DNA of 24,079 bases from an uncultured Bacteroidales bacterium (GTDB taxonomy: Bacteria; Bacteroidota; Bacteroidia; Bacteroidales; Paludibacteraceae). The translations under genes and the position numbers were made by a program. The DNA lies in contig CALDPN010000031.1 in NCBI GenBank assembly GCA_937911235.1, positions 1 through 24,079 on the forward strand, read 5' to 3'. Under the pieces are notes generated by a model. That model was not told the origin of the DNA. It saw nothing but the letters and a program-made list of their open reading frames with translations, and did not search any database. Positions 14,489 to 22,087 of the stretch are shown one piece after another (position 1 is the stretch's first letter; every line of letters starts with the position of its first letter).

Positions 14489-17473
14489 ATGAGTATTAAT
14501 GTGAAAAATTCGCGTAAATGGTTTCTTACAGCTGTAATGTCGCTGCTTTTCTGTGTAGGAGCTATCGCTCAAACACAAATTTCAGGTACAGTTGTAGACC
14601 AAACTGGTGAGCCAGTTATTGGAGCTTACGTTACTTTAGAAGGTGACAATTCTGTAGGTACCATTACCGACTTTGATGGTTACTATGAAATTTCAGTTCC
14701 ATCAAATGGCAAATTGATTTTCTCATTCATGGGTTACGAAAGCCAAACTCTAGCAGTGGCTGGTAAATCAGTTCTTGATGTAACTCTAGCAGAGGAAACT
14801 ACAAAACTTGACGAAGTCGTAGCTATCGGTTACGGTTCTCAAACTAAAAAAGAATTAACTGGTTCTGTAGTTAGTGTGAAAGCTGACGACATGAACAAAG
14901 GTTCATTCAACAGTGCTCAAGGTATGTTACAAGGTAAAGTAGCAGGTTTGAACATGTCTAAAAGTGGTGGTGGTGACCCTACCAACCGTGATTATAGCGT
15001 TCAAATCCGTGGTACAGGTTCTTTAACTGGTAACAGTACTCCTCTTTACATTATCGACGGTGTTCCAGGTGCTTCTATGAACAATATCAACCCTAGCGAT
15101 ATTGAATCTATGGACGTACTTAAAGACGGTTCTGCTGCAGCTATCTATGGTACACGTGCTAATGCTGGTGTGGTAATCGTAACAACTAAAAAAGGTAAAG
15201 AAGGTAAAACTACTGTAGAATACAACGGTAGCGTACGTACCGACATGGTAGCAGGCAAAATCGATGTTTATACTGCAGAAGAATATGTAGCTGCTGGTGG
15301 TCCAAACTTAGGCGCAAGCACAGACTGGTTCAAAGAAATTACTCGCGTTCCAGTTTCAACCGAGCACAACTTATCTATATCTGGTGGTATGGAAAAAGTT
15401 AACTACCGTGCATCTGTCAACTACAAAGCTAACCAAGGTTTAGCTAAAAATTCATCTTTCGATGAGTTAATGGCGCGTGTTAACGTTAACCAAAAAGCGC
15501 TAAACAAATTGTTAGATTTAAGCTACGATTTATCTTATTCTACAACAAAATCTAGTTGGGTAGACCACCCTGCTTTCCAACAAAGTATCAAATACTATCC
15601 ATCAGCTCCTGTTTATTTCGACAAATCTAGCGCTGATTACAAAACTTACGGTGGTTACTATCAAAACCCTCTTAAAATTGGTTTCATCAACCCATTATCT
15701 ATTGTTGAACAACCAACAAAAGATGGTCAAGACCAAACATTCTTAGGTAGTATCCGTGCTACTTTAACTCCTGTTAAAGGTCTTAAAATCTCAGGTTTCG
15801 GTTCTTACCAATTATATAACCAAACTTGTGGTGAATACTTCCCATACGACTCTTACTATGTAGGTTTAGCACAAGAAGGTCAAGCTAAAAAATCTAATAG
15901 CACTAACGTTACACGTATGGTTGAAGCAACAGTTCAATACGGTAACGAAATTAAGAAAAATGCATTCACCTTCATGGTGGGTTATGCATACCAAGATTTC
16001 GTAAATGAATGGTTTGATGCTTCTAACACCAAATTTGATACAAACAAATACCTATATAATAACTTAGGAGCAGGTGAAGGTCTAAACTCACTAGCAGACG
16101 GTGGTAACGCAGATGGTATTGGTATGGGCTCAGGAAAAGAAGAATGGAAACTTGCTTCTTTCTTCGGTCGTTTCATCTATAACTACGACCAACGTTACTT
16201 CTTAAACGCTTCAGTTCGTGCAGAAGGTTCTTCTAAATTCGGTGCAAACAACCGTTGGGGTTGGTTCCCTGCAGTATCTGCTAGCTGGTTAATTTCTAAC
16301 GAAAAATTCATGCGTGATCAAAATGTAGTTGACGAATTAAAACTACGTGCTGGTTTCGGTATCACAGGTAACGTACCAGGTGACTGCTATCCATGGATTG
16401 GTCTTATGAACAAAAACTCAGACTACGCTTACTTCGGTGATAAGAAAGTTGTAACATACTCTCTATCTAATACTCCAAACCCAGACCTAAAATGGGAAAC
16501 AAAAACTGAGTACAACGTAGGTGTTGACTTCGCATTCTTAGGCGGTCGCTTATCAGGTAGTGTTGAATACTACAACCGTACAACAAACGACCTTCTATAT
16601 TGGTTCGCTGTAGACCCATCAATTTCTCCTAACGGTTCTATGCTAGGTAACGCTGGTAGCCTACAAAACCAAGGTGTGGAATTAGCAATCAACGGTGTTC
16701 CTGTTAAAACTAAAGACTTTACTTGGAACTTAGGCTTAACAATGGCACACAACCAAAATAAAGTTCTTTCTCTAGGTAATGACGTGTTCAAATTCCCAGA
16801 TGCAGACAGACAACGTGGTGGTGTATCAGATGCTAAAGGTTGGACTAGCCAAAAATTACAAAAACTTGAAGAAGGTGAAGCTGTAGGTAACTACTATGGT
16901 TACAAATTCGCTTACATCGACGAAGAAGGTGTATTCTATGGCTACAACAAAAAAGGTAAAGCTAAAAAAATGACCAGTTTAAAAGAAGATGATAAAGTTA
17001 TCTTAGGTAACGCTCTTCCATACGTAAACTGGGGTATCAGCTCAATGATGAACTTCTATGGTGTTGACTTCTCATTCAACATCCGTGGTGCTATTGGTGG
17101 TAAATTATTAAATACCAAACGTATCGCTTACGGTAGCAAAAAAGCTATTAAAGATGGTAACATGATGAAATGTCAAGATAACAATCTAGACAAAACACCA
17201 CAATTTATGACTGACTACTATCTAGAAGATGGTACATACGCTAAACTTGGTGACGTAACTATCGGTTATACATTTAATATTAAAGAAGATGTTGCTAAAT
17301 ACTTGTCTCACGCACGTATCTATGTAACAGGTCAAAACTTAGTAACAATTTCTAACTACTCTGGTGTAGACCCAGAAAACGTAAATATGGGTGGTTTGGA
17401 ACCAGGTATCGAAGGTATCGACTACTATCCAACTGCTAGAACATTTATGTTGGGTGTTAATTTAGCGTTCTAA
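14489..17473 (+). CDS. SusC/RagA-family TonB-dependent outer membrane transporter
   Basis: The 994-aa protein has a signal peptide ending GAIA before Q28. A carboxypeptidase-regulatory-like domain follows (about 30-107, ISGTVVDQTGEPVIGAYV, DFDGYYEISV), then the SusC signature LDEVVAIGYGSQTKKELTGS (about 108-127). The plug (about 125-250) contains VQIRGTGSLTGNSTPLYIID and AAAIYGTRANAGVVIVTTKKG, and a long beta-barrel runs to a terminal Phe. It would import an oligosaccharide or peptide through the outer membrane with energy from TonB, using the SusD-like lid encoded 24 bases downstream. No glycoside hydrolase, peptidase or regulator is adjacent, so the substrate cannot be inferred. Confidence 0.95.
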   Translation: MSINVKNSRKWFLTAVMSLLFCVGAIAQTQISGTVVDQTGEPVIGAYVTLEGDNSVGTITDFDGYYEISVPSNGKLIFSFMGYESQTLAVAGKSVLDVTLAEETTKLDEVVAIGYGSQTKKELTGSVVSVKADDMNKGSFNSAQGMLQGKVAGLNMSKSGGGDPTNRDYSVQIRGTGSLTGNSTPLYIIDGVPGASMNNINPSDIESMDVLKDGSAAAIYGTRANAGVVIVTTKKGKEGKTTVEYNGSVRTDMVAGKIDVYTAEEYVAAGGPNLGASTDWFKEITRVPVSTEHNLSISGGMEKVNYRASVNYKANQGLAKNSSFDELMARVNVNQKALNKLLDLSYDLSYSTTKSSWVDHPAFQQSIKYYPSAPVYFDKSSADYKTYGGYYQNPLKIGFINPLSIVEQPTKDGQDQTFLGSIRATLTPVKGLKISGFGSYQLYNQTCGEYFPYDSYYVGLAQEGQAKKSNSTNVTRMVEATVQYGNEIKKNAFTFMVGYAYQDFVNEWFDASNTKFDTNKYLYNNLGAGEGLNSLADGGNADGIGMGSGKEEWKLASFFGRFIYNYDQRYFLNASVRAEGSSKFGANNRWGWFPAVSASWLISNEKFMRDQNVVDELKLRAGFGITGNVPGDCYPWIGLMNKNSDYAYFGDKKVVTYSLSNTPNPDLKWETKTEYNVGVDFAFLGGRLSGSVEYYNRTTNDLLYWFAVDPSISPNGSMLGNAGSLQNQGVELAINGVPVKTKDFTWNLGLTMAHNQNKVLSLGNDVFKFPDADRQRGGVSDAKGWTSQKLQKLEEGEAVGNYYGYKFAYIDEEGVFYGYNKKGKAKKMTSLKEDDKVILGNALPYVNWGISSMMNFYGVDFSFNIRGAIGGKLLNTKRIAYGSKKAIKDGNMMKCQDNNLDKTPQFMTDYYLEDGTYAKLGDVTIGYTFNIKEDVAKYLSHARIYVTGQNLVTISNYSGVDPENVNMGGLEPGIEGIDYYPTARTFMLGVNLAF

Positions 17474-17497
17474 TACAAACAATAAAACAAGAATTAT

Positions 17498-19201
17498 ATG
17501 AAAATAAATATTAAAAAAATAGGTTTATTGCTAGGCTTAGGTGCGTTAGCTCTTTGCCAGTCTTGTGTAGACTTGGAACCTGAGATCTATGATAAAATAG
17601 ACGCTGAAGAATTTAACCAAGACCCTGCGGTGTTTGAGTCTAAATTAGGTGACGTCTATGTGAACTTACAACGCGAATACGGTTACGTATATCGTGAAGG
17701 CTTTTGGAGCTTACAAGAAAATACCACAGACGAATGTTTCGTTCCTACACGTTACGGTGGTGACTGGTATGACGGTGCTGCATTCTGGAAATTACGTAAA
17801 CACGAATTTACTTCAAAATTACGTGAAATTTCACAAAATGGTCAAAACGGTAACAATGCATGGCAATTCCTTTCTCGTGGTATTGCAAAATGTAATGATA
17901 TGTTAGCATGGATGAACTCAGTTGGTGTAGATGAATTCCACGAGTCTGAATATGCAGAACTTTACATCTTACGTGCATGGTATCACTATTTATTAATGGA
18001 CTCATTTGGTAATGTGCCATATATGACTAAAGTAGGTGAAGCTTCTCCAGTACAATTACCACGTGCTGCAGTATGTGATAGCATTATGAAAGACCTTTTA
18101 AAATACGTTCCAGTAGCTTCTGAAAAGAAAGTGTACTCTCGCGTAAACAAATTTGTGGGTTACATGGTACTTGCTAAAATGTACTTAAATGCTGAAGCAT
18201 GGGGTGTAGTAGGTCAGTCAAAAGCATTCCCAGATCTACAAACTTGCTACAAAGAAGCTGCTAAATATGCAGATCTAGTTATTGCAGAAGGTGGTTATAC
18301 ACTAGAACCTAACTACTTCGATAACTTCAAAGTTGACAACCAAGGTTCTAAAGAAAATATCTGGTGTGTATTCTACGATAAATCATACTCAAAAGGTATG
18401 CAATTCCACATGATGTCATTCCACTATTCATCAAAAGAAGATTTTGGTTTGAAAAATCAACCATGGAATGGTTATTGCGGATCTCATAAGATTATTGGTT
18501 TATATGGTAAAGGAGACAAACGTATCGACTCTTGGGCACGTGGTCAAATGAAAGGTAGTGTTGATGTATCTTTAGATTCAGAAACATACAAAAAAATGCC
18601 TAAATATGTTCGTCTTCCAGCCAACTATCCTACTCTAGCAGAAGTAGAAGCAGCTGAAGCAGCAGGAACTCCAATAATGGTTACTTTCCCATGCTATTTC
18701 ACAGATACACTAACAACATTTGAAAACGATGACGCTACCAAAATTTACAATATCTTTGAAGGTCCTCGTTTCAAAAAATTCGCTGTTGAAAATGGTGTAG
18801 GTGACCACATGTCTAACGACTTCCCTATCTTCCGTCTAGCTGACGCATACCTAATGAAAGCTGAAGCTTTATTACAAACAGGAGATAAAGCAGGAGCTAT
18901 TGAAGCTGCTAACGTAGTACGTGCACGTGCAGGTGCAGAAGCTTACACAGATCTAACATTAGCTGAACTATGTAACGAACGTTGCCGTGAGCTATTATGG
19001 GAAGGTCACCGTCGTCAAGACTTAATCCGTTTCAACCGTTTCACAGGTGAACAATCTTGGGCTAGTCCAACAGCTGACGAAGCTAACCTTTGGGTATTCC
19101 GTACAACAGAAGCTAGTCCTGAGCATAAGAAAATATTCCCATTACCAGACTTCATTATTGATAACTACGCTTATCCACAAAACCCAGGTTATGTAGAATA
19201 A
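17498..19201 (+). CDS. SusD/RagB-family nutrient-binding outer membrane lipoprotein
   Basis: The 567-aa protein starts with a lipoprotein signal (LALCQSC, lipid on C23). It shows SusD features: an N-terminal segment about residues 30-110, TPR-like helices (LRAWYHYLLMDSFGNVPYM, KFVGYMVLAKMYLNAEAWG), and the C-terminal family block FPIFRLADAYLMKAEALLQ, AANVVRARAG and LCNERCRELLWEGHRRQDLI, ending with KKIFPLPDFIIDN. It forms the surface lid of the SusC barrel. The gene follows susC directly, and a strong hairpin terminator follows, so the unit is just these two genes. Confidence 0.95.
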   Translation: MKINIKKIGLLLGLGALALCQSCVDLEPEIYDKIDAEEFNQDPAVFESKLGDVYVNLQREYGYVYREGFWSLQENTTDECFVPTRYGGDWYDGAAFWKLRKHEFTSKLREISQNGQNGNNAWQFLSRGIAKCNDMLAWMNSVGVDEFHESEYAELYILRAWYHYLLMDSFGNVPYMTKVGEASPVQLPRAAVCDSIMKDLLKYVPVASEKKVYSRVNKFVGYMVLAKMYLNAEAWGVVGQSKAFPDLQTCYKEAAKYADLVIAEGGYTLEPNYFDNFKVDNQGSKENIWCVFYDKSYSKGMQFHMMSFHYSSKEDFGLKNQPWNGYCGSHKIIGLYGKGDKRIDSWARGQMKGSVDVSLDSETYKKMPKYVRLPANYPTLAEVEAAEAAGTPIMVTFPCYFTDTLTTFENDDATKIYNIFEGPRFKKFAVENGVGDHMSNDFPIFRLADAYLMKAEALLQTGDKAGAIEAANVVRARAGAEAYTDLTLAELCNERCRELLWEGHRRQDLIRFNRFTGEQSWASPTADEANLWVFRTTEASPEHKKIFPLPDFIIDNYAYPQNPGYVE

Positions 19202-19223
19202 TATTCTTAAAACCTAAATAATT

Positions 19224-19260
19224 ATAGAGACGCTAAATATTTGGCGTCTCTATTTTTTTA
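19224..19260 (+). terminator. Rho-independent terminator of susC-susD
   Basis: ATAGAGACGC (19224-19233) pairs perfectly with GCGTCTCTAT (19244-19253), followed by a run of T. The loop contains the TTTG that serves as -33 element for rbfA. Confidence 0.92.
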
Positions 19261-19271
19261 TTGTATTTTTG
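19240..19271 (+). promoter_or_regulatory. Promoter of rbfA and the permease gene
   Basis: TTTG (19240-19243), a 20-base spacer and TATTTTTG (19264-19271) fit the consensus. The predicted start near 19278 is 15 bases before ATG 19293. The -33 element lies in the loop of the preceding terminator. Confidence 0.68.
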
Positions 19272-19292
19272 CAAAAAATATAGCATTACAAT

Positions 19293-19628
19293 ATGGAAAC
19301 TACAAGACAAAATAAAATTGCTCGTTTATTACAAAAAGAAATTAGCGATATTTTTCGCAGTTTCACTCAAAATATGCAAAAGGGCATTCTTATTTCTCCA
19401 ACTATCGTGAGAATTAGCCCCGACTTAAGTGTTGCTCGCATATATATTAGTGTATTCCCTTCAGATAAAGAAAAAGAATACCTAGATTTAGTAAACGAAC
19501 GTTCAGTAGCAATTCGTCACGAACTAGCGCAACGTACACGTCACCAACTAAGAACTGTGCCTACACTTACATTTTTCTTAGATGACTCTCTAGATTATAT
19601 CGAAAATATCGACAATCTTCTTAAATAA
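19293..19628 (+). CDS. rbfA: 30S ribosome-binding factor A
   Basis: The 111-aa protein has the RbfA pattern: N-terminal TRQNKIARLLQKEISDIF, ILISPTIVRISPDLSVARIYIS (the KH-like beta strands) and RHELAQRTRHQLRTVPTLTFFLDDSLDY at the C-terminus. RbfA helps mature the 16S rRNA 5' region and is needed for cold adaptation in other bacteria. Length is normal. The permease gene starts 6 bases after its stop. Confidence 0.93.
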   Translation: METTRQNKIARLLQKEISDIFRSFTQNMQKGILISPTIVRISPDLSVARIYISVFPSDKEKEYLDLVNERSVAIRHELAQRTRHQLRTVPTLTFFLDDSLDYIENIDNLLK

Positions 19629-19634
19629 TCTACT

Positions 19635-20837
19635 TTGAACTTAGCTCTATACATAGCTAAAAGGTATCTATTTTCTAAAAAACGACACAATGCCATAAAC
19701 ATAGTGTCGCTTATTTCTATGTGTGGGGTAGTGGTAGGGTCTATCGCACTTGTCTGCGTGCTTTCTGTTTTCAACGGATTTCAATCTGTTATAGAAGACC
19801 TTTTTAGCAATTTCGATCCACAAATTAAAATTGTAGCCACTTCGGGAAAGGTTTTTGAGCCAGATTCTATCGCCCACGCGCTAAATCACGAGGATATTGA
19901 GCATACTTGTTATGTAATTGAAGATAACGCTTTGCTAAAATTTGGTGAAAAACAACTTCCTGTTACTATTAAAGGTGTGCCAGAAGACTATACAAAAGTC
20001 ACTGGCATTGATAGTATCCTTGTAGAAGGTGAGTTTTCTACAAAAGAAGGTTCGTTTAATATGGCTGTAGGAGGAGTGGTTTTGGCCAATACCTTAGGAA
20101 GTGGACTTCGTTTTGTACAACCTATTTGGCTTTATGCGCCAAAGAGAGTAGGGAATATAAACCCAATGATGGTGGATAAAGCATTCAACCGTGAGCATGC
20201 TTTCCTTACAGGTATCTACATGGTGCAACAAGAAAAATACGACAACAATTTCCTAATTGTACCACTAGAACTTACCCGCAAACTATACGACTACACCTCA
20301 GAGGTTACTGCAGTGGAATTAAAATTAACTCCAGATGCCGACGAAAAAGCAGTAAAATCTTATATTTCTAAAGCATTAGGCTCAAATTATAAGGTGCTAG
20401 ACCGCTACCAGCAGCAAGAAGAGTTCTTTAATATGCTCCAAATAGAAAAATGGGTAACATATCTTATTTTATCCTTTATTCTACTTATCGCTATCTTTAA
20501 TATTGTAGGTTCACTTTCTATGCTTATTATAGAAAAGAAAGAAGATGTAAAAATTTTAAGCGGACTTGGAGCCGAAGAATCACTGATTAAAAATATTTTC
20601 CTTTTCGAAGGTTGGCTTATATCTGTGATAGGTGCTTTTGTAGGTATTATAATAGGTGTAGCGCTTTGTTATATCCAAATGGAATTTGGTATAATAAAAT
20701 TAGCATCTACAGCAGGCACATACCTAGTAGATGCTTATCCAGTGAGTCTTGTCTTTTCAGACGTTGCTCTTATTTTCTTAACAGTAATCTCAATGGGCTT
20801 CGCTGCTTCTTACATTGCCACCCGTCGTCTTACCTAA
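19635..20837 (+). CDS. LolC/LolE-type lipoprotein-releasing ABC transporter permease (FtsX family)
   Basis: The 400-aa membrane protein starts with LALYIAKRYLFSKKRHNAIN and a first membrane helix (about 22-48, ending SVFNGFQS). A periplasmic domain (about 50-265) follows, then three C-terminal helices (about 272-298, 316-345, 370-395) as in MacB/FtsX permeases. The start is a TTG codon at 19635; MNLALYIAKRY is the expected N-terminus and no nearby ATG would preserve it. It probably extracts mature lipoproteins from the inner membrane for transport to the outer membrane, together with an ATPase not in this window. It is co-transcribed with rbfA. Confidence 0.88.
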   Translation: MNLALYIAKRYLFSKKRHNAINIVSLISMCGVVVGSIALVCVLSVFNGFQSVIEDLFSNFDPQIKIVATSGKVFEPDSIAHALNHEDIEHTCYVIEDNALLKFGEKQLPVTIKGVPEDYTKVTGIDSILVEGEFSTKEGSFNMAVGGVVLANTLGSGLRFVQPIWLYAPKRVGNINPMMVDKAFNREHAFLTGIYMVQQEKYDNNFLIVPLELTRKLYDYTSEVTAVELKLTPDADEKAVKSYISKALGSNYKVLDRYQQQEEFFNMLQIEKWVTYLILSFILLIAIFNIVGSLSMLIIEKKEDVKILSGLGAEESLIKNIFLFEGWLISVIGAFVGIIIGVALCYIQMEFGIIKLASTAGTYLVDAYPVSLVFSDVALIFLTVISMGFAASYIATRRLT

Positions 20838-20851
20838 ATTCAAGGACTACG

Positions 20852-20893
20852 TCCCAACTCCTAACTCCTAACTCCTAACTCCTCACTCCTAAC
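20852..20893 (+). repeat. Heptamer tandem repeat (TCCTAAC)n, array 4, six units
   Basis: Units are TCCCAAC, three TCCTAAC, TCCTCAC and TCCTAAC. The array ends directly against the minus-strand cysE stop codon (20894-20896) and is nearly all of the spacer between two convergent genes. No hairpin terminator is visible here. Confidence 0.92.
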
Positions 20894-21760
20894 TTATCCC
20901 TTCACTCTCCCCTTCGTAACCCACTCGTTGCCGCCAATCACTACGCCTTCGCCAATGGTGATGCGACCAAGAATAGTTGCGCCCGCATACACAATTACAT
21001 TGTCTTCCAATATTGGGTGACGCGCAATACCCTTAATAGGATTGTTGTTTTCGTCAGTAGGGAAACTTTTAGCGCCAAGTGTTACCCCTTGATAAAGTTT
21101 CACGTGGTTGCCTATAATACATGTTTCGCCAATTACAATACCAGTGCCGTGGTCGATAGCAAAATAAGAACCAATTGTAGCGCCAGGGTGAATGTCGATA
21201 CCAGTTTCTGAGTGCGCCATCTCTGTTATCATTCTAGGAATAATATCAGAAGCACCAAGCTTAAGCAGCGCGTGAGCAATTCTATAGTTCACAATTGCTT
21301 TTAGTCCAGGATATGCTAAAATAATCTCGCCAAAATTCTTAGCGGCAGGGTCTCCATTATAAATTGCTTCCACATCGGTGCGTAGCATTAACTTAATTTC
21401 AGGCAGTTGCTCCACAAATTTCGATGCTATTTCTAGCGAACGTTGCTTTTTCAGCTCCAATCTTCTATCTTCTTCATTGCACTCAAAGCAAAGTCCAGCA
21501 TAAAGTTGTTCTGTAAGGATATTGAAAAGTTTTTCCACCCTTACACCTATATGATAATTGAAAGTCTGATTATTTACTATCGAACTACCATAAAAACCAG
21601 GGAAAATCACACTTCTACACAAATGTATAAAATCATAAAGCGCATTTATCGATGGATAAGGTTCTCCATCTCTGCCCTTATGAGTAAGTTTTCCATCAAA
21701 CTCCTGAGAATTCAATCTCTCCACCGCGGTATTTATTGTAGCATAATAGTTATTTTCCAT
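20894..21760 (-). CDS. cysE: Serine O-acetyltransferase
   Basis: The start at 21760 (MENNYYATINTAVERLN, 288 aa) is preferred over an upstream ATG at 21817, because a TAnnTTTG element overlaps that codon and would place transcription downstream of it. The N-terminal helical half (about 1-150) is followed by the left-handed beta-helix of hexapeptide repeats: IDIHPGATIGSYFAIDHGTG (catalytic His/Asp region), IVIGETCIIGNHVKLYQGVT, LEDNVIVYAGATIL and GRITIGEGVVIGGNEWV. It makes O-acetylserine, the precursor of cysteine. The stop codon abuts heptamer array 4. Two candidate promoters lie upstream (21817-21846 and 21894-21925), the second inside a segment bounded by inverted repeats. Confidence 0.92.
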   Translation of the reverse strand: MENNYYATINTAVERLNSQEFDGKLTHKGRDGEPYPSINALYDFIHLCRSVIFPGFYGSSIVNNQTFNYHIGVRVEKLFNILTEQLYAGLCFECNEEDRRLELKKQRSLEIASKFVEQLPEIKLMLRTDVEAIYNGDPAAKNFGEIILAYPGLKAIVNYRIAHALLKLGASDIIPRMITEMAHSETGIDIHPGATIGSYFAIDHGTGIVIGETCIIGNHVKLYQGVTLGAKSFPTDENNNPIKGIARHPILEDNVIVYAGATILGRITIGEGVVIGGNEWVTKGRVKG

Positions 21761-21816
21761 ATACCTTATATTATATAATGTGTAATTTTTATAATCGACC
21801 TCACAAAAATCTACCA

Positions 21817-21846
21817 CAAAATTAATAAAATCTCCCGAAAAACAAA
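21817..21846 (-). promoter_or_regulatory. Proximal cysE promoter candidate
   Basis: On the minus strand TTTG (21843-21846) is followed after 18 bases by TAATTTTG (21817-21824). Spacing is slightly short. The predicted start is near 21810, about 50 bases before ATG 21760. Confidence 0.5.
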
Positions 21847-21865
21847 ATCCTCCATCTTTTTCCTC

Positions 21866-21880
21866 TCTCTTAATAAGAGA
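21866..21880. repeat. Left inverted repeat of a candidate invertible segment
   Basis: TCTCTTAATAAGAGA is the exact reverse complement of 22018-22032. This copy is itself a near-perfect dyad, extended to TCTCTCTTAATAAGAGAGA at 21864-21882. It lies just downstream of the start site predicted for the minus-strand promoter at 21894-21925. Confidence 0.8.
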
Positions 21881-21893
21881 GATGAATTCGCTG

Positions 21894-21925
21894 CAAAGAT
21901 ACTCTATTTCAACTAGTTAACCAAA
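21894..21925 (-). promoter_or_regulatory. Strong promoter inside the inverted-repeat segment, now facing cysE
   Basis: On the minus strand TTTG (21922-21925), a 20-base spacer and TATCTTTG (21894-21901) match the consensus exactly. This is the best promoter in the 21761-22087 intergenic region. Start is predicted near 21887. A tandem AAATGTTA pair (21931-21946) lies just upstream. Confidence 0.72.
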
Positions 21926-22017
21926 ATTTTAAATGTTAAAATGTTAGATTTTGTCCTTTATGCTCCAAACAAATGAAGCTAACGCTCTTCACAATCAACA
22001 TATTAACTATTTCTATA

Positions 22018-22032
22018 TCTCTTATTAAGAGA
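22018..22032. repeat. Right inverted repeat of a candidate invertible segment
   Basis: TCTCTTATTAAGAGA is the exact reverse complement of 21866-21880, with 137 bases between the two. It lies 55 bases before the start of the exported-protein operon. The remaining 22033-22087 is AT-rich and shows no TAnnTTTG on the plus strand. Confidence 0.8.
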
Positions 22033-22087
22033 AAAGGTTAAAATTATATCCTAAACAATTGATTATTAATATTTTAAACCTATTTAT

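Noticed and set aside
20612..20878. 88-codon plus-strand frame inside the LolC/E-type gene
   Set aside because: It is an alternate-frame shadow of a clear membrane protein gene, with an implausible Cys/Arg/Ser-rich composition.
59..20893. CRISPR array from repeated TCCTAAC units
   Set aside because: Units are directly tandem with no spacers, 7 bp long, and no cas genes are present.
21443..21778. 111-codon plus-strand frame opposite cysE
   Set aside because: It is antisense to the conserved N-terminal half of cysE and has no protein-like features beyond AT-rich composition.
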